This document shows, in pieces, positions 22,311 through 34,599 of a stretch of 64,000 nt of DNA (positions are counted from its first letter, which is position 1; the number at the start of each line of letters is the position of its first letter). The notes under the pieces are model-generated. The model was not told the DNA's origin and ran no database searches. It saw only the letters and a list, made by a program, of their open reading frames with translations. The stretch lies in NCBI GenBank assembly GCA_030407315.1, contig JALQPE010000238.1:41929-105928 (forward strand), given 5' to 3'. The stretch is from Asparagopsis taxiformis (Eukaryota > Rhodophyta > Florideophyceae > Bonnemaisoniales > Bonnemaisoniaceae). The position numbers and the translations under genes were made by a program.

Positions 22311-22720
22311 TATTCATGCAGCTTAATCAGTTGATAGATTTGTAGACTTTTCTAGTAGTTTTAGTTTTACTCGTCGGAATAGTGTTAGTTGTAGTAGCAT
22401 TTTTAACACAGGGATTTTTTATTCTCAATGTAGCCTGCGCAAATAAACAAATCCAGAGTGAAGCTTCCCATATCGCACCCTCTTAGATTGCTACCTATCC
22501 TACCGCGTATACCTCTCGCTAGCTCATAGTCACTTCGAAATAAACATTCCTAACCGTACTATTCTGTCCATTCCCACATGAATACCGTCCATGCCCCATC
22601 CTCATAGCACTAGAACTGCCCCCCCCTCTACCCCAAAAAGATGCCCACGACCGCGTGACGCTCCATCTCATCAACCACTCCCAGACACCGAATTTTACTA
22701 TATCAGGACACTACTTTTAC

Positions 22721-23105
22721 TGTCTACAGGTGCTGCCCAGGGCAGCACAAAATACTGTCTACAGGTGCTGCCCAGGGCAGCACAAAGTACTGTCTACAGG
22801 TACTGCCCAGGGCAGCACAAAGTACTGTCTACAGGTACTGCCCAGGGCAGCACGAAATACTGTCTACAGGTACTGCCCAGGGCAGCACAAAGTACTATCT
22901 ACAAGTACTGCCCAGGGCAGCACAAAGTACTGTCTACAAGTGCTGCCCAGGACAGTGAAAATCACTGTCTCCAGGTACTGCCCAGGACAGTGAAAATCAC
23001 TGTCTCCAGGTACTGCCCAGGACAGTGAAAATCACTGTCTCCAGGTACTGCCCAGGACAGTGAAAATCACTGTCTCCAGGTACTGCCCAGGATAGTGAAA
23101 ATTAC
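22721..23105. repeat. 35-bp tandem repeat (11 units)
   Basis: The unit is TGTCTACAGGTGCTGCCCAG plus GGCAGCACAAAATAC, with an internal dyad CTGCCCAGGGCAG. Later units shift to the variant CAGGACAGTGAAAATCAC. It merges on the right into ACTGTC/GACAGT inverted units that run to 23525. Confidence 0.88.
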
Positions 23106-23525
23106 TGTCTCCAGGTGCTGCCTGCAGCAGGGCCGCGCACTGTCCGCTCATCCTATCTGAGACAGTGCACCGTGTTGGTTCCATCTATTGTCCCAGGCAG
23201 CGTATTTCACTATCCGGCCATGTTGCCTTGGCCAATACAAAACACTATCCGCCAACACTGCTCAGTACAGTAAATTACATCATATCCAACTATTGAATAA
23301 ATCATTAATTTTTACTGTCTCCATTCACTGCCTCAGTCAGTACGATGAGACAGTGTTTTTTACTGTCTGCAGACAGTGTTCCGTACTGTCTGCCAGACAG
23401 TGCAAATCACTGTCTCCAAGTCTGTCATTAATTATCATTTGCCGCATAGTGATTTTTACTGTCTCAGACAGTAAAAATCACTGTCTCACCGTACTGTCTG
23501 AGGCCCCCTTTTCAACACCGTAGTG
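23106..23525. repeat. ACTGTC/GACAGT subterminal repeats and a CACTA-like right terminus
   Basis: Units such as TTTTTACTGTCTCAGACAGTAAAAA run to a terminus ...CACCGTAGTG at 23525. Read inward it begins CACTACGGTGTTGAAAA, related to the termini at 3417 and 18516. Transposase-like coding starts right after it. The matching left end was not found with confidence. Confidence 0.5.
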
Positions 23526-24374
23526 AAGGGAAGGCTCAACCTGGCTCTCAACAATTTTTCAAATACGCCACCAACTTCTGTTCAGCGAGATATCTCGAGA
23601 CGATTCATTCTCCGGGTCTTGTTCGGACCCGACCATTGTAAATCGATGGAGGATATCCCAGCAAGCACTCTGCATGATCTTCGGCAGGACCCACTTCTCG
23701 AACATCTCAGGAAGTCTTCTCTCCCATGCTTCTCATCTCCTTTTTCATATTACTTTTGGTCTCCTGTGCGTTCCATATCAACCCAACAGGACTTCACCTG
23801 TGGGCACAATTCAGATACTTTACACATTTCTGGAATACTTTGCAAAGGTGCTCAACTTATTTCTATGCACCCTGCTTGCTCCACACCATTCTCTGGTACA
23901 TCTAGAGAGTTTTTCAAGTGTCATGAAATAGCTTCCGGGTGTGTTGTACAAGCTTGCTACTCGAATTTGCTAAATTCTAAGATCTTACAGAAGACTTCTT
24001 CACCCTCCTTCTGGGCTGTAGATACTGTCTTCGAACCGGCTTCGGGACAAGAACACGCCCTACCTCATCTCTCTACTAAGGACAGATCTTCCGGCGGAAT
24101 TAATCCTCTATCGTATGCAATTGTGCATTGTGTTTCCAAGAATAACTCCGATAATTCTAGTTTTACTGTGAATAGGGATTCAGGTTCCTGGTTCCTCCCT
24201 CTTACATCCGGGGTTCGAAAGGTTGGCCTGCTGCACAACTGCACTCCGTCACTTTGCAAAGTGGACAATAGGAGTGGAAGAGGAGGGATAACGCACGGTG
24301 GTCCTTCTTTCACAGAAGGAGGTTCGTTCTCTTTCATTACCAGAGCGGATGGTTATCCGCCAAGGACAGCGTAG
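23526..24374 (+). pseudogene. Second copy of the transposase C-terminal region, truncated
   Basis: 282 codons without an ATG start, opening immediately after the CACTA-like terminus. The last third aligns with the protein encoded at 1980-3416: SGVRKVGLLHNCTPSLCKVD against EGVTEVFGMHYCNGSVCEYD, and GGSFSFITRADGYPPRTA against GGEIYALCRRDGFPPRAA, with mostly third-base differences. Earlier similarity is weaker (DLRQDPLLEHLR against KNCFQEPVLQLL). It corresponds to roughly the last 300 residues with internal deletions. The upstream part of this copy is not in the neighbourhood. Relic. Confidence 0.5.
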
Positions 24375-25200
24375 AAATCTATGAAATTGTGTATTCGGTT
24401 TGGTTCGCCCTGTCAGAATGTTTTTCTTGGATTCACCCATTCCTGTTCTACAGATACTACTTTTTGTACTTCTCCAGCCGAATATATGACTTTATTCCTT
24501 TCCGCACTCGTAAACTTGCACCTGATTGTCGCTAGACTACTTCCCTATCCTTTTCCGACGTATTTATTCCCCAGTCTACCTTCAGCATCCTTATCCATTC
24601 GTTGAACTACCGTCAACCGGAACCAGCTTCATCAGGGCGGAACATACCACGATAAAAGTAAAGGAAAAATAGTTTTTTGCTGCAGTAAAAAGTGATCTAC
24701 CAAATGCATCTTCCTAGATCACTTTTTACTGCAGTAACTGATCATATGAAAAATTATTTTTTCAAATTTTTTCTTGCTCGGCCGCTCAGCTTGCAATATA
24801 CATTTCTACTCACAAGCGTGCAGTGTGTCAGTCCATGAAGTGTCCATGAATCATCGATGACTTGTCTATGATTTGTCAGTACCAAAAGAGCGCGCTTTCT
24901 CTGTTTCTGCAAGCGAAAACCCCGCCTCGTTGAGCCTACTGTGCACCAGTATTCAAAACTTGCGTCACGCTAAGCGCCATCGTCATCGCCTTTCGCATAG
25001 AGCACACCAAGTACGCAGGATGGGGTCGTGGTGTGCAACCGCATCCCCACGGATGCGGTTCCGCACCACGGCCTCATCCTACGATAAGGTTTTCCAGCCC
25101 ATTTAGTCTTTTTTCCATTCCTCCCATTTTGTTTTTCTGCGGTTCTTCGTTGTTCTTCTGCTAACATAAGTTTCTGCCTTTCCTACGTTCCGTTTCGTCT
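24375..25200. other. Non-coding, with two palindromes
   Basis: 24678-24739 has arms CTGCAGTAAAAAGTGATCTA and TAGATCACTTTTTACTGCAG. 25027-25072 has arms CGTGGTGTGCAACCGCATCC and GGATGCGGTTCCGCACCACG. No gene seen. Confidence 0.5.
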
Positions 25201-25500
25201 TTCTCCAGGGATACTTCCATTAGTACGTTCTCTCACTTCTAATCGACCTTACAGCATCCCACTTTCTAGCACTAACAACTGTGTCATCCATTTCTTTCCA
25301 TTTATGTGGTAACAGAAGTTTCTGGGTTCTCTACAATCCGCTTACCCAAGCTCTGGCTCCACTATCAACGGTATGTTCTCTCGCTTCTAATCATGCTTCA
25401 AGAATTACTGAAACTACATTCCTAGCACTAACCATTGATTCGTCTATTCTTCTCCTTCCAGGTGCTGACCGAAATTTCTGGCCTCCCTCCTCTCGTTTCA
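25201..25500 (+). other. Intron-like segments (two introns, 14-nt and 55-nt exons)
   Basis: GTACGTTCTCTC at 25223 to GTAACAG ending 25315 (93 nt), and GTATGTTCTCTC at 25371 to TTCCAG ending 25461 (91 nt). Both contain TAGCACTAAC at a similar distance from the acceptor and share further similarity. An upstream acceptor (TTTCTCCAG, ending 25208) is also present. No protein is recognisable in the exons. Confidence 0.4.
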
Positions 25501-26385
25501 TGCCCATGTTTATTTGTAGTTGCTTTATTTAGAGCTAGTGTTTTGCCGTTTAGTATCTAACATGGTAGAATAGCGTTTGGTTCGTCCGTCCAGTGCACAG
25601 ATAAATTGAATGCCATTAAACTTTTGGCCATAACCGACTATTTACTTATTCCATATCCACTACACCATATCGAAAATCTCTCGTTCCTGCTACTGACTGC
25701 AACATAATCTATTTCATTGTCCCTATGCGTATTCGCATTGCTCCGAGATATCGTTTCAGTCAGACCTATCCGTCCTGCGGTTTCTCCGCAAAAGTGCGAT
25801 GTGCCGTTCATTCCACATTTTAGTTTCTACCTAGAGCGCCCACCGGTACAACCACTCCACCCAGTGAACATTATCCACATCCACCCGATGGTAGAACCAC
25901 TACATCCAGTGGAATTGAACTGTATCCATTACAGTACTCTGAGGTGGAATCATTCCAACTTCCCCAGCAGGTTTGACAATAGAATATACCCTGTCTTTCC
26001 ACAGTACTGTACTCTGGAAACCAACCGCCCTTCGCCTTGGGCAGTACATGCCCAGTCAATGGTCCCTTTCCAAATTATGATTTGGCCAGTTCCACCTGTC
26101 GACCTGGTCACGCCCCATGAACAAGAAGCCCACCTACTGTGGAATTATTCCAGTGTCTAAAATAATCATACTGTGGTAACCGTCCATTCAGCGAGTTCTG
26201 TTTCCGTCTGGTTCCAGACAACCCGCCGTCACGGTGTGCCCATTCCATTTTATAGTTTATTTCTAGGAAGAGCTGTGCCCCTTACACCACATATCGCAGT
26301 CACGGTGCACCCCATATCTAATAATAACCATATACAGTACTGGTTCCACTCCAACCATCCGTGCCTGCGTGACTTGGCCTGTTCC
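25501..26385. other. Non-coding stretch
   Basis: No gene supported. Short motifs such as CCACTCCA/TGGAACCA recur, but no clear repeat unit could be defined. Confidence 0.3.
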
Positions 26386-26389
26386 AGTC

Positions 26390-26860
26390 CACCTACGTCT
26401 GTGTTTTCGGAAGTGGACGCGGACGTCCAGTCTCTCTAGTACGGGTCCTAGTCGGCCCCGAGATTTACTAGAACAAATGAACGTCCGCGTCCAAAAAAAA
26501 ATAAAAATTTTTTGGATGCGGACGTCCACTTTCTCTAGTACATATGGCGGAATACTAGGACCCGACATCCACTTTCTCTAGTACATATGGCGGAATACTA
26601 GGACCCGACATCCACTTTCTCTAGTACGTTTGGCGGAATACTAGGACCCGACATCCACTTTCTCTAGTACATATGGCGGAATACTAGGGCCCGGCATCCA
26701 CTTTCTCTAGTACGTTTGGCGGAATACTAGGACCCGACATCCACTTTCCCTAGTACATATGGCGGAATACTAGGACCCGACATCCACTTTCTCTAGTACG
26801 TTTGGCGGAATACTAGGACCCGACATCCAGTATAAAATATATCAGCGAAAACCGGGAGGG
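26390..26860. repeat. GGACGTCC element with 43-bp tandem repeat
   Basis: Starts ACGTCTGTGTTTTCGGAAGT and contains GCGGACGTCC palindromes. It then has about seven units of ACATCCACTTTCTCTAGTAC + ATATGGCGGAATACTAGGACCCG (43 bp). The left part is homologous, inverted, to 42300-42560. Confidence 0.8.
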
Positions 26861-26951
26861 AAGAAATTACAGCGGATGGTAAATTCAGGTCCCATATCGG
26901 ACCGTATTTTATTCTCTCATTTAGGAAACTGCTCGTATACAACACGTCTCT

Positions 26952-27122
26952 CTAGAATAGGGAATACATATCTGGTCAGAATAGGAAATAAATACCCGGT
27001 TAGAATAGGAAATACGTATCCAGCCAGAATAGGAAATACGTATCCAGCCAGAATACGAAATACGTATCCAGCCAGAATACGAAATACGTATCCAGCCAGA
27101 ATACAAAATACCTGTCAGCATA
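26952..27122. repeat. 24-bp tandem repeat (7 units)
   Basis: The unit is AGAATAGGAAATACGTATCC + AGCC, with gradual divergence toward both ends. The in-frame pentapeptide-like readout is an artefact. Confidence 0.88.
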
Positions 27123-27589
27123 TCGTCGATCACCCATCTCCCTCACTATCACGTTCTCCCTACCATCCGAACGCCATGCACCACCATCCGCACATACTGC
27201 AAGAACCCTCACGACCTAGATTACAAAAATCCGCTCCTTCCCAATTCCATCCCCGCTTTCCTCGACACCACCCCAGCCCATTACATCATCAAGACATCAA
27301 ACACGAACATGGTCAGCAAAATCTTACACCACTTGAAACCCACTCTCACTTCTATCGTATGCCCCAAAATATACACATACCAGAAACACCTCACAGCTTC
27401 ATTCCCCATCTTCCTACATCCCTTCTTCACTCTCCTTCAGTCCTGCCGTTCCTGCTTCACCACTCCTGCATCACATACAAAACATCAACCCCAACAGTCA
27501 GATTCAAAAGCAACGCTTACCACGACAGATATCCTAGAAACTCCCTTACTTACCTCTCCGAGAGGATGAGTGAATCATCCATCCTACAC

Positions 27590-29500
27590 AAAATACAAAC
27601 CATGATCCAAAAACCTTGCAATGAATAATCAAAGTCAGCAGTCCATATCTTCGCAAAACAAGTCTTGGTGCTCAATGAAACTTACCTTCCGTCATCACCA
27701 TTCCTGCATCACCTACACAATATCGGAATCAACCACAACAGTCAGACCCGAAACCAACCTTCCCTCGCTGCTTACTTTCAAAACTCGCACACTTACCTTC
27801 GCTCCACACAATACACACCATGACTCAATAGGCTTCCAATGAAAAATATCGCATCAACGGAAATAGTCAGACTCAAAACCAAGCTTCCCTCGCTGCTTAC
27901 TTTCAAAACTCGCACACTTACCTTACCCGTTCCATCCTGCACACAATAAAAACCATATATCACGTAATCGTGTAGCCAAGAAAAGTAGTCAGCATTCCGC
28001 ATCTTCGCACAACCGGTCTGGGCGCCCAATGTGACTTACCTTCCGTCATCACTATTCCTCCATCACCTACGCAACATCGGAATCAATCGCAACAGTCAGA
28101 TTGAAAACCAACGTTTCCCTCGCTACATACCCTGAGAACTCGCAAATGTACCTCTCATCCATCCTACACACAATACAAACCATGATCCAAAAACCTTGCA
28201 ATGAATAATCATAGTCAGCAGTCCATATCTTCGCAAAACACATCCTGGCGCTCAATGAAACTTACCTTCTGTCATCACCATTCCTGCATCACCTGCACAA
28301 AATCGAAATCAACAACAACAGTCGGACTCAAAACCCACATGTCCCTCTCAGCATACTCTCAAAACTTCCGCACTTTCCTTCGCTCGACACAATACGCACC
28401 ATGACTTGATAAGCTTCCAATGAATAAATATCGCATCAACTGCAATAGTCAGATTCGAAACAAACACTTCCCTCGATGCATACCCTCAGAACTCACTTAC
28501 CCTCGTTTCATTCTACACAAAATACAGACCGAAAGTCAAAAATCTCACAACCAACAAATGAAGTCAACATTCCGCATCTTCGCACCACCGGACTGCGCGC
28601 TAAATGCAACTTACCTTCCGTCATCACCATTCCTGCATCACCTACAAAAAATCGAAATCAACAACAACAGTCGGACTGAAAACCCATGCTTCCCTCGCTG
28701 CATACCCTCAGAACTCACTTACCCTCGTTGTATCCTGCACACAATAGAAACCATAAGTCAAAAGTTGTACAAAAAAATGTAGTCAGCATTCCATATCTTC
28801 GCGCAACTTAACTAGGCGCTCAATGTAACTTACCTTCCGTCATCACCATTCCAGAATCACCTACACAAAATCAGCATCAACCACAGCAGTCAGACTCAAA
28901 ACCCACATTCCACTCACTGCACCACATTCCACTCACTGCACCCCTCAAATGCTCGCCTACCTCCCTTCCACCCTTCAGCAAATATGCACCATGAATCACT
29001 AAGCTCCCAATAAATAAATATTGCATAAAAGACGACAGTCAAATTCAAAACAAACACTTCCCTCGCTTCGTACCCTCCGAGGGTGAATCCTGAGTCAGGA
29101 CGCACTTAACCTCTTCATCTCGTTACATCATACAAACAATACAACCAATAAGTCACAAATCGTGCAACGAAAAAATGTAGTCAGCATTCCATTTCATCGC
29201 GAAACCCGTCTTTAACCTCAATGAAACTTACCTTACTTCATCACTATTCCTGCACCACCTATACAACATCAAAATGAACCAGAACAGTCAGACTAAAAAC
29301 CCATGCATCCCTTATTGCACACCCGCGAGACTCACTTACTTACCTGCCTCCCATCGTTCACAACATGCAAACCATGACTCACGAAGCTTCTATTGAATCT
29401 ATATCGCATCAACGACAACAGTACGACTCAAAACACACCCTTCCCTCGCTGCATACTCTCCAAACTGCCATACTCACCGTCGTTCTATCCTCTACACCAA
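27590..29500. repeat. Degenerate satellite with alternating 220/350-bp spacing
   Basis: The block CTTACCTTCCGTCATCACCA recurs at about 27682, 28034, 28259, 28609, 28828 and 29227. Between these blocks are CAACAACAGTCGGACTCAAA and CTTCCCTCGCTGCATACCCT motifs. The spacing suggests a dimeric higher-order unit. No intact coding sequence. Confidence 0.7.
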
Positions 29501-30043
29501 AGAAAGGAAACACGGCCAAAGAACCTCAGCCAGTGACGGCGGAGAAGTGGAATTCCACAGGTTAACCTGCGGCGTCGACTGGACAGCTTTCAACGTCAGC
29601 TTAAGTCCTGCTGTGCATACTCCATATCATCGCCGGTATTGAGATTAATAATGGCCCAAGCCATGGTCTCTGAACTCCCGAATGATGAGATCCGGATCGA
29701 GAACATCGAAATGGTATAATCATATATATCACAATCCATTTGCTTCCCTTAAATGATCCCTGTAATATCTACTGTAAAGCACAAACTTATTCCATGAAGT
29801 TCGCAATTAATATAATTTTATTATTTCAAATGAATTAATTGAAAATCCATCTCCCACGGCGGTCATTCGTCCTTCCAAGCAAACGTTTCCAGCAAAATGT
29901 ATGACCTAGCAGTAGGTGATGATTGATCGCTCAGGCACATTCCACCATTGGGCTGCCAGAAGTGAGCACAAAACTGATACCCACAAAACCACGAGAACAT
30001 TACAAACGAGGTCTCGAACGCACATTTAGAATACAATATAAAT
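29501..30043. other. Non-coding stretch
   Basis: AT-rich. I see nothing definable. Confidence 0.3.
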
Positions 30044-30300
30044 ACTATACAACAAACTCTACTCGCTATCTCAGACGACGCGGCTCACAAGTGGCGTAGT
30101 CCCAATTTTCCGTAACGCCTTTCCTGATGCTTAAAAGTAAGAAACATGTCAAAACGTATATCAGAAATGAGTGCGAAAGTTTTCTGCACGGGAGATGATG
30201 GGCCACCAAATTGACTTTTTGGAAATTTTAGAATTTCTGGGCTGGCCAGCAATGCAATTGAGCCGGACATCCACCAGACGTCCATTCTGGGTTGTTCGTG
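30044..30300 (+). repeat. Left long terminal inverted repeat
   Basis: Pairs with 40790-41072 over about 250 bp. The right copy contains an extra palindromic duplication (40985-41048). Confidence 0.6.
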
Positions 30301-30790
30301 TGCTGCTCACATCCACGCATTACAGCAACCACGCAGGCGGGCCCACTGCTCATACGAAGTGCACGTAGTATGTGCAGCACGATGGATGAGTAGTGTTTGT
30401 CGTGAGAAAGTGGGGTGGGAGCATGTCGAAACAAGGACCAAAACTTTGCCCTGGCGTATTGAGCCTGAGCCTGGAATCGATCCTTCGTGAGATGTGGCTT
30501 TGCTTACAGTTGATGCTTACAGAAGCCAGCGATGGCCCCGCTCGGGGCGTCGGATGGCTTCTTCTGGGGCCGTTGTGGCCAGATTAGACACCTTGATTTG
30601 AGTTGAATTTTGAGCCATTCTCAAAAACATGCACATGTGAACATGTTTTTGAGATGGGGGTGTGCCGTACGGCACTTTCGACCGCCCAAATCGATATAAT
30701 TTTGCAATTTTTTTTCTGACTGAAATTTTAGAATTTCTGGGCTCGCCAGCAATGCAATTGAGCTGGACATTCACCGGACGTCCATTTCAG
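30216..30790 (+). repeat. Inverted-repeat arm A (near-identical to 34600-35155)
   Basis: About 560 bp that recur almost unchanged on the opposite strand at 34600-35155. Includes the hairpin CTCAAAAACATG...CATGTTTTTGAG and the GCCGTACGGC palindrome. Confidence 0.8.
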
Positions 30791-31564
30791 GTTGGTCGAG
30801 TATTGCACATGGATACAGTTTTGCAGCTATTTCTCAGCCCAACATTTTAGAATTTCAGGGCTGACCAGCAATGTAACCGAGCCGGACTTCCACTGGACGT
30901 CCATTTCAAGCTAGGCGAGTGCTGCACATTTGCTCGCATCGCAGCAACTAAGCAAGTGTTGAGAGCACCGAGATGCCATGCAGACAAGAGGGAATCGGCT
31001 GCAAACGGCTTCCCTGGTCGGCGGCTGGATGTCTGGATGTGAATGGCTGCAAGCATGGAAATCTTGCTACCGCACGGCGCATACACACTGCAGCAGCACA
31101 TCACTGACGCATGCGAAAGTTGGGTGCTGCAGTGCGTGGTTGTTTGTGTGTTTGTGTGTGTATGACGAACCTTGTGGTATCCCTAGGCGTGCACTGGTGC
31201 AAAAAGTTTGGACTGCCCCATCGGTCGTACTTTGACGCATTTACATGCATCGGAGAACGACCAAGGAGGTAGAGCAGCAATCGCTGTTGGCTGAGCGTCC
31301 AAACTAGAGGGCTTTGGGCAATGGTTCTATAGCAGTCATTTAAAGGACGCCCACCGTTGATGACTGAGATCCACGGTGTGTTTAGTATTCATGGTGTTGT
31401 CCTGCATTGGCGGACGTCGAAGACGAGTACTTCCAGTGAGCGTCCAAGGTGAACAGCTCAGCAGAGGATTATGATGTGGATGTGAAGGCATGGATGAGGC
31501 CAGCAGGAACGTTTCTGCAAGATGGGCGTGAGTGGGTAAGTGAGCGGGGAGGGGCCGCTCGGGG

Positions 31565-31830
31565 CGCTTGGTAGCCTCTGGGGCCGTTGTGGCCAAATTA
31601 GAATCAAGCCTATGTCCGGCGGACGTCCTGAATTGCTTTATTTTTTGGGCTATTCTCAAAAACATGCACATGTGAACATGTTTTTGAGATGGGGGTGTGC
31701 CGTACGGCACTTTTGACCGCCCAAATCGATGTATTTTTGCATTTTTTTTCTGACTGAAATTTTAGAATTTCTGGGCTCGCCAGCAATGCAATTGAGCTGG
31801 TCATTCACCGGACGTCCATTTCCATTTCAG
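31565..31830 (+). repeat. Dispersed repeat copy (CCGTACGG / AAAAACATG hairpin family)
   Basis: Same family as the arms at 30216 and 34600: GGCCGTTGTGGCCA, the AAAAACATG hairpin, GCCGTACGGC and TTTTAGAATTTCTGGGCTCG. More diverged from the arms than the arms are from each other. Confidence 0.78.
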
Positions 31831-31835
31831 ATCTA

Positions 31836-31990
31836 CTGGTTGCACTAGGCCTGAAAGTGTTTCTGGATAGGGCCGAATAACGACCTGGGCAGCACGCACT
31901 GCGTAAGATGATCTGTGGGATGCAGACTGCAAGGATTGCTATGGTGATTCTGGCTGGGGAATGTGGTAAGCTTGATTGTTGCGTGGCTTT
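31836..31990 (+). pseudogene. Possible TIR-domain remnant
   Basis: The frame reads LGLKVFLDRAE-stop-RPGQHALRKM, then GMQTARIAMVILAGECGKLD and CCVALYLL. The sequence of G..VF.D......G........M..A..A.VIL......CC..L fits the first half of a eukaryotic Toll/IL-1R domain (box 1 to box 2 spacing). It carries one stop and has no start. Tentative: the fragment is short and the match comes from pattern memory only. Confidence 0.3.
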
Positions 31991-34590
31991 GTATCTCCTT
32001 GCCTGCCATTTTGCTTGGATATCATATCATATCATAAATGATTCACACGAGCGATCAAACCGAAGACGCCGACTCGGCACAACTACCAACTCTCCTAGCT
32101 TCGAGCTAGCGCCATCTAAGAGCAACTTGTGACACTCAAGACGAATACGTTGTGCTGATCTCTGCAATGAAAATTGAGTTAGTGCTGCAGTTCTTTTGGT
32201 CGATGCCAATATGCAGGGATACTGTTTACACCATTTGGGAGTCAAGAAGTTCTCGGATTGCAAATCAAATCAGATTATGGTAGAATATCTGACTGTTCTC
32301 TCTTCCCTTCACCACATCTGCATCCGGAGCTGAGCTAAGCTGAGCTGGAGGGAACCCGGCCGCTGACCCCTGTCATTCTCATAAAAATCTTAATGCAATA
32401 CTATTCGTGTTTGGTAATGTAATTGCTAATGAAAATTTATACAAGTCTGGAATAAACGTTGCAGTGGTTTTTTGTAGCTATCGATACTTGCTAAAAATCT
32501 GCAGCTTTTGCTTCTCGCATGGACGAGTTGCAGTAGGGGGGTTACAAAACGTATTGTTTCATATTTTGCACCGTGGCTCCGAGCTCCAGGCCGCATACGA
32601 CCGCCTTCAATTCAGATTACCTGGTGCTGCGCATCGGGGTTTGACAGGTGTCGGAACAAGACAAATCCTCCCACTTTGTGTTTGTTTGATTTCTGCCACA
32701 AACGAGAGGCAATCAGGGTCTCTGTTCACATAGAGAAGGATTTAATATATGCGCTCATTGCCGTCGTAGATGCTTTTAACAATGGCCAGTACGTTACTCT
32801 CGGCCGCCGCCGGGTACGGTCGGACTGAAAGATCGGGGAGATGTGTGGAGAGTGGTGTTTGGATAGAGACGCACGTTGCGATGGATGGAAGGTGATGATT
32901 TCATGCTGAAGCGATGGGAGATGGATGGATATGGTTGGATGAAATCTAGTACTCCGAAGGAGGCCTTTTCTCGAGGAAGAGGCATTATATTCTCACAAAG
33001 CATGTAGATACTGGTTTCCAGTTTGGTATGCTATTGTAGCTCAATTCACATCTTATCTACACGTACGTATGGAGAGAGATCCAAGTGTGCGTGGCACAAG
33101 TCCAATGGTGAAACAACGCAGTATGAAACTACCACAGATAAGGCGGCGTACAAAAGCCTCGACTCAAGGCAGCTCTCAGGCTTTCGTGAGCACCGACTTC
33201 GTTCCACCAAGATGTTGCGGAAATATGTGCTGGTCTAACTTGATACGACCATTGGACAGTTTTGCTCTCTAAGCAATGAGCGAAAAATCAATGATTGCGC
33301 GTGTCGTCGGTACGGTCTTGTAATGTTGGCTCAACCAATAACATCTAACGTTGAGTTATCCACCCTCTGCCGTGTCGCGTCGTAAATTTGCACAGAAAAT
33401 TTGTTTCAAATCTTTGCTCCAATTATCAGCTCAAATACGGCATTGATCTCCAGCTTCATCTGGACAGAAACACCGATCGCGCGATGTCTGTCTCAGATAA
33501 ACCGCCGTCAAACGCCATGCGGAAAGTTTCATCGCTTCCCGTTGCGACTGAATCTGCAAACGCCACACAACAATTTGCCCTTTCCGCGTCCGGAACGAAC
33601 GCCGAGTACATGTCGCCAGGTTCCTGATCAACTGGATCGATGGAGCTTGCTCTGCAGGAGAGCAGGACAGGCGGTTTGTTATGCCTGGACAATTTCCATA
33701 CCGATCTCCCTTCTTGAGTGCAAAATTATGAGTCTAGAAATTGACCTGCATCGGCTGCTGTATCACATCTGTGCTAAGGATTGATGATACCCGTACCGCT
33801 GAGAAATTGCAGCTCTGGTAACGTGGGGATGATGTGCTGAACACGCAGAACGCTGATCCATAACGGGACTGCTTCATAGGCATAGTACGGAATGTATTGA
33901 GACAGCCCAAGCGAATTCAGGAGGGAGCACCAGGGCAGTGCGCGGTGACTCAGCAGATACCAGTGGTGAGTGGTCTAAATGGGGCTACACACGAGTTTGT
34001 CAATGAACAGTCTATTTTAGTTTGGAAATGTGTCGGATGGATGGTATGTTGTAAATGTCGACAGATTTGAGGAAGCGATAGAAGCAATCAGCACCGTGTA
34101 GTTGCATCAAGGCTTTAGTGGCCATTGCTAGAGAACTTTCTCCAATGCCATTATTGCAGGATAGGCAGAAAACCCGGCCGGCTTCGAGATTGAAGAATTC
34201 ATTGCGCAGATTGAATGAATGCAATTGACGGAGAATGCAGAAGTATACAATGGTATCGTTTTGGAGGGTGACGTAGGGGAAACATGTTGGGCTTGTTGGA
34301 AATGCTGAGAGCGATGATGAGATCCAGTCGTTTCCGTCGTAGATGGCGGTGCTTATTTTCTGCACGGCTAGCTTGTCTGCTGGGCGACTGGGCGGTATTG
34401 GCGTACGATGAAGCGGAACTGGTGGTGTTTAAATGACATTTTTTTTGGAGATGGATGTATGTGTGCGACTAGAATGTAGTAAGAGGATGAAATTGTTTAT
34501 GTTTGATGGGCGTCGCATGTTGGGGGACTTTATGTCGTGTGGGGCAATAATGTCTCAAGTATTTGAAGCAGACAGCAATCGCTTGAGCAC
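31991..34590. other. Internal region of the 11-kb element without recognised genes
   Basis: Only short frames are present: 32407-32733 (+), 33401-33784 (+), 34012-34365 (-). None has a recognisable domain. It may include further decayed cargo. Confidence 0.3.
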
Positions 34591-34599
34591 ATATAGACG

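Noticed and set aside
22721..23105. CRISPR array
   Set aside because: 35-bp units are contiguous with no spacers, in a eukaryotic repeat setting.
22591..23523. Repeat proteins with 12-residue periods
   Set aside because: They derive from the 35-bp tandem array and subterminal repeats. No non-repeat part exists.
22709..23525. A complete 817-bp CACTA element from CACTACTTTT to GTAGTG
   Set aside because: The left CACTAC is part of an ordinary sequence next to the tandem array. The terminus does not resemble the right one beyond 6 bp, and the flanks show no duplication.
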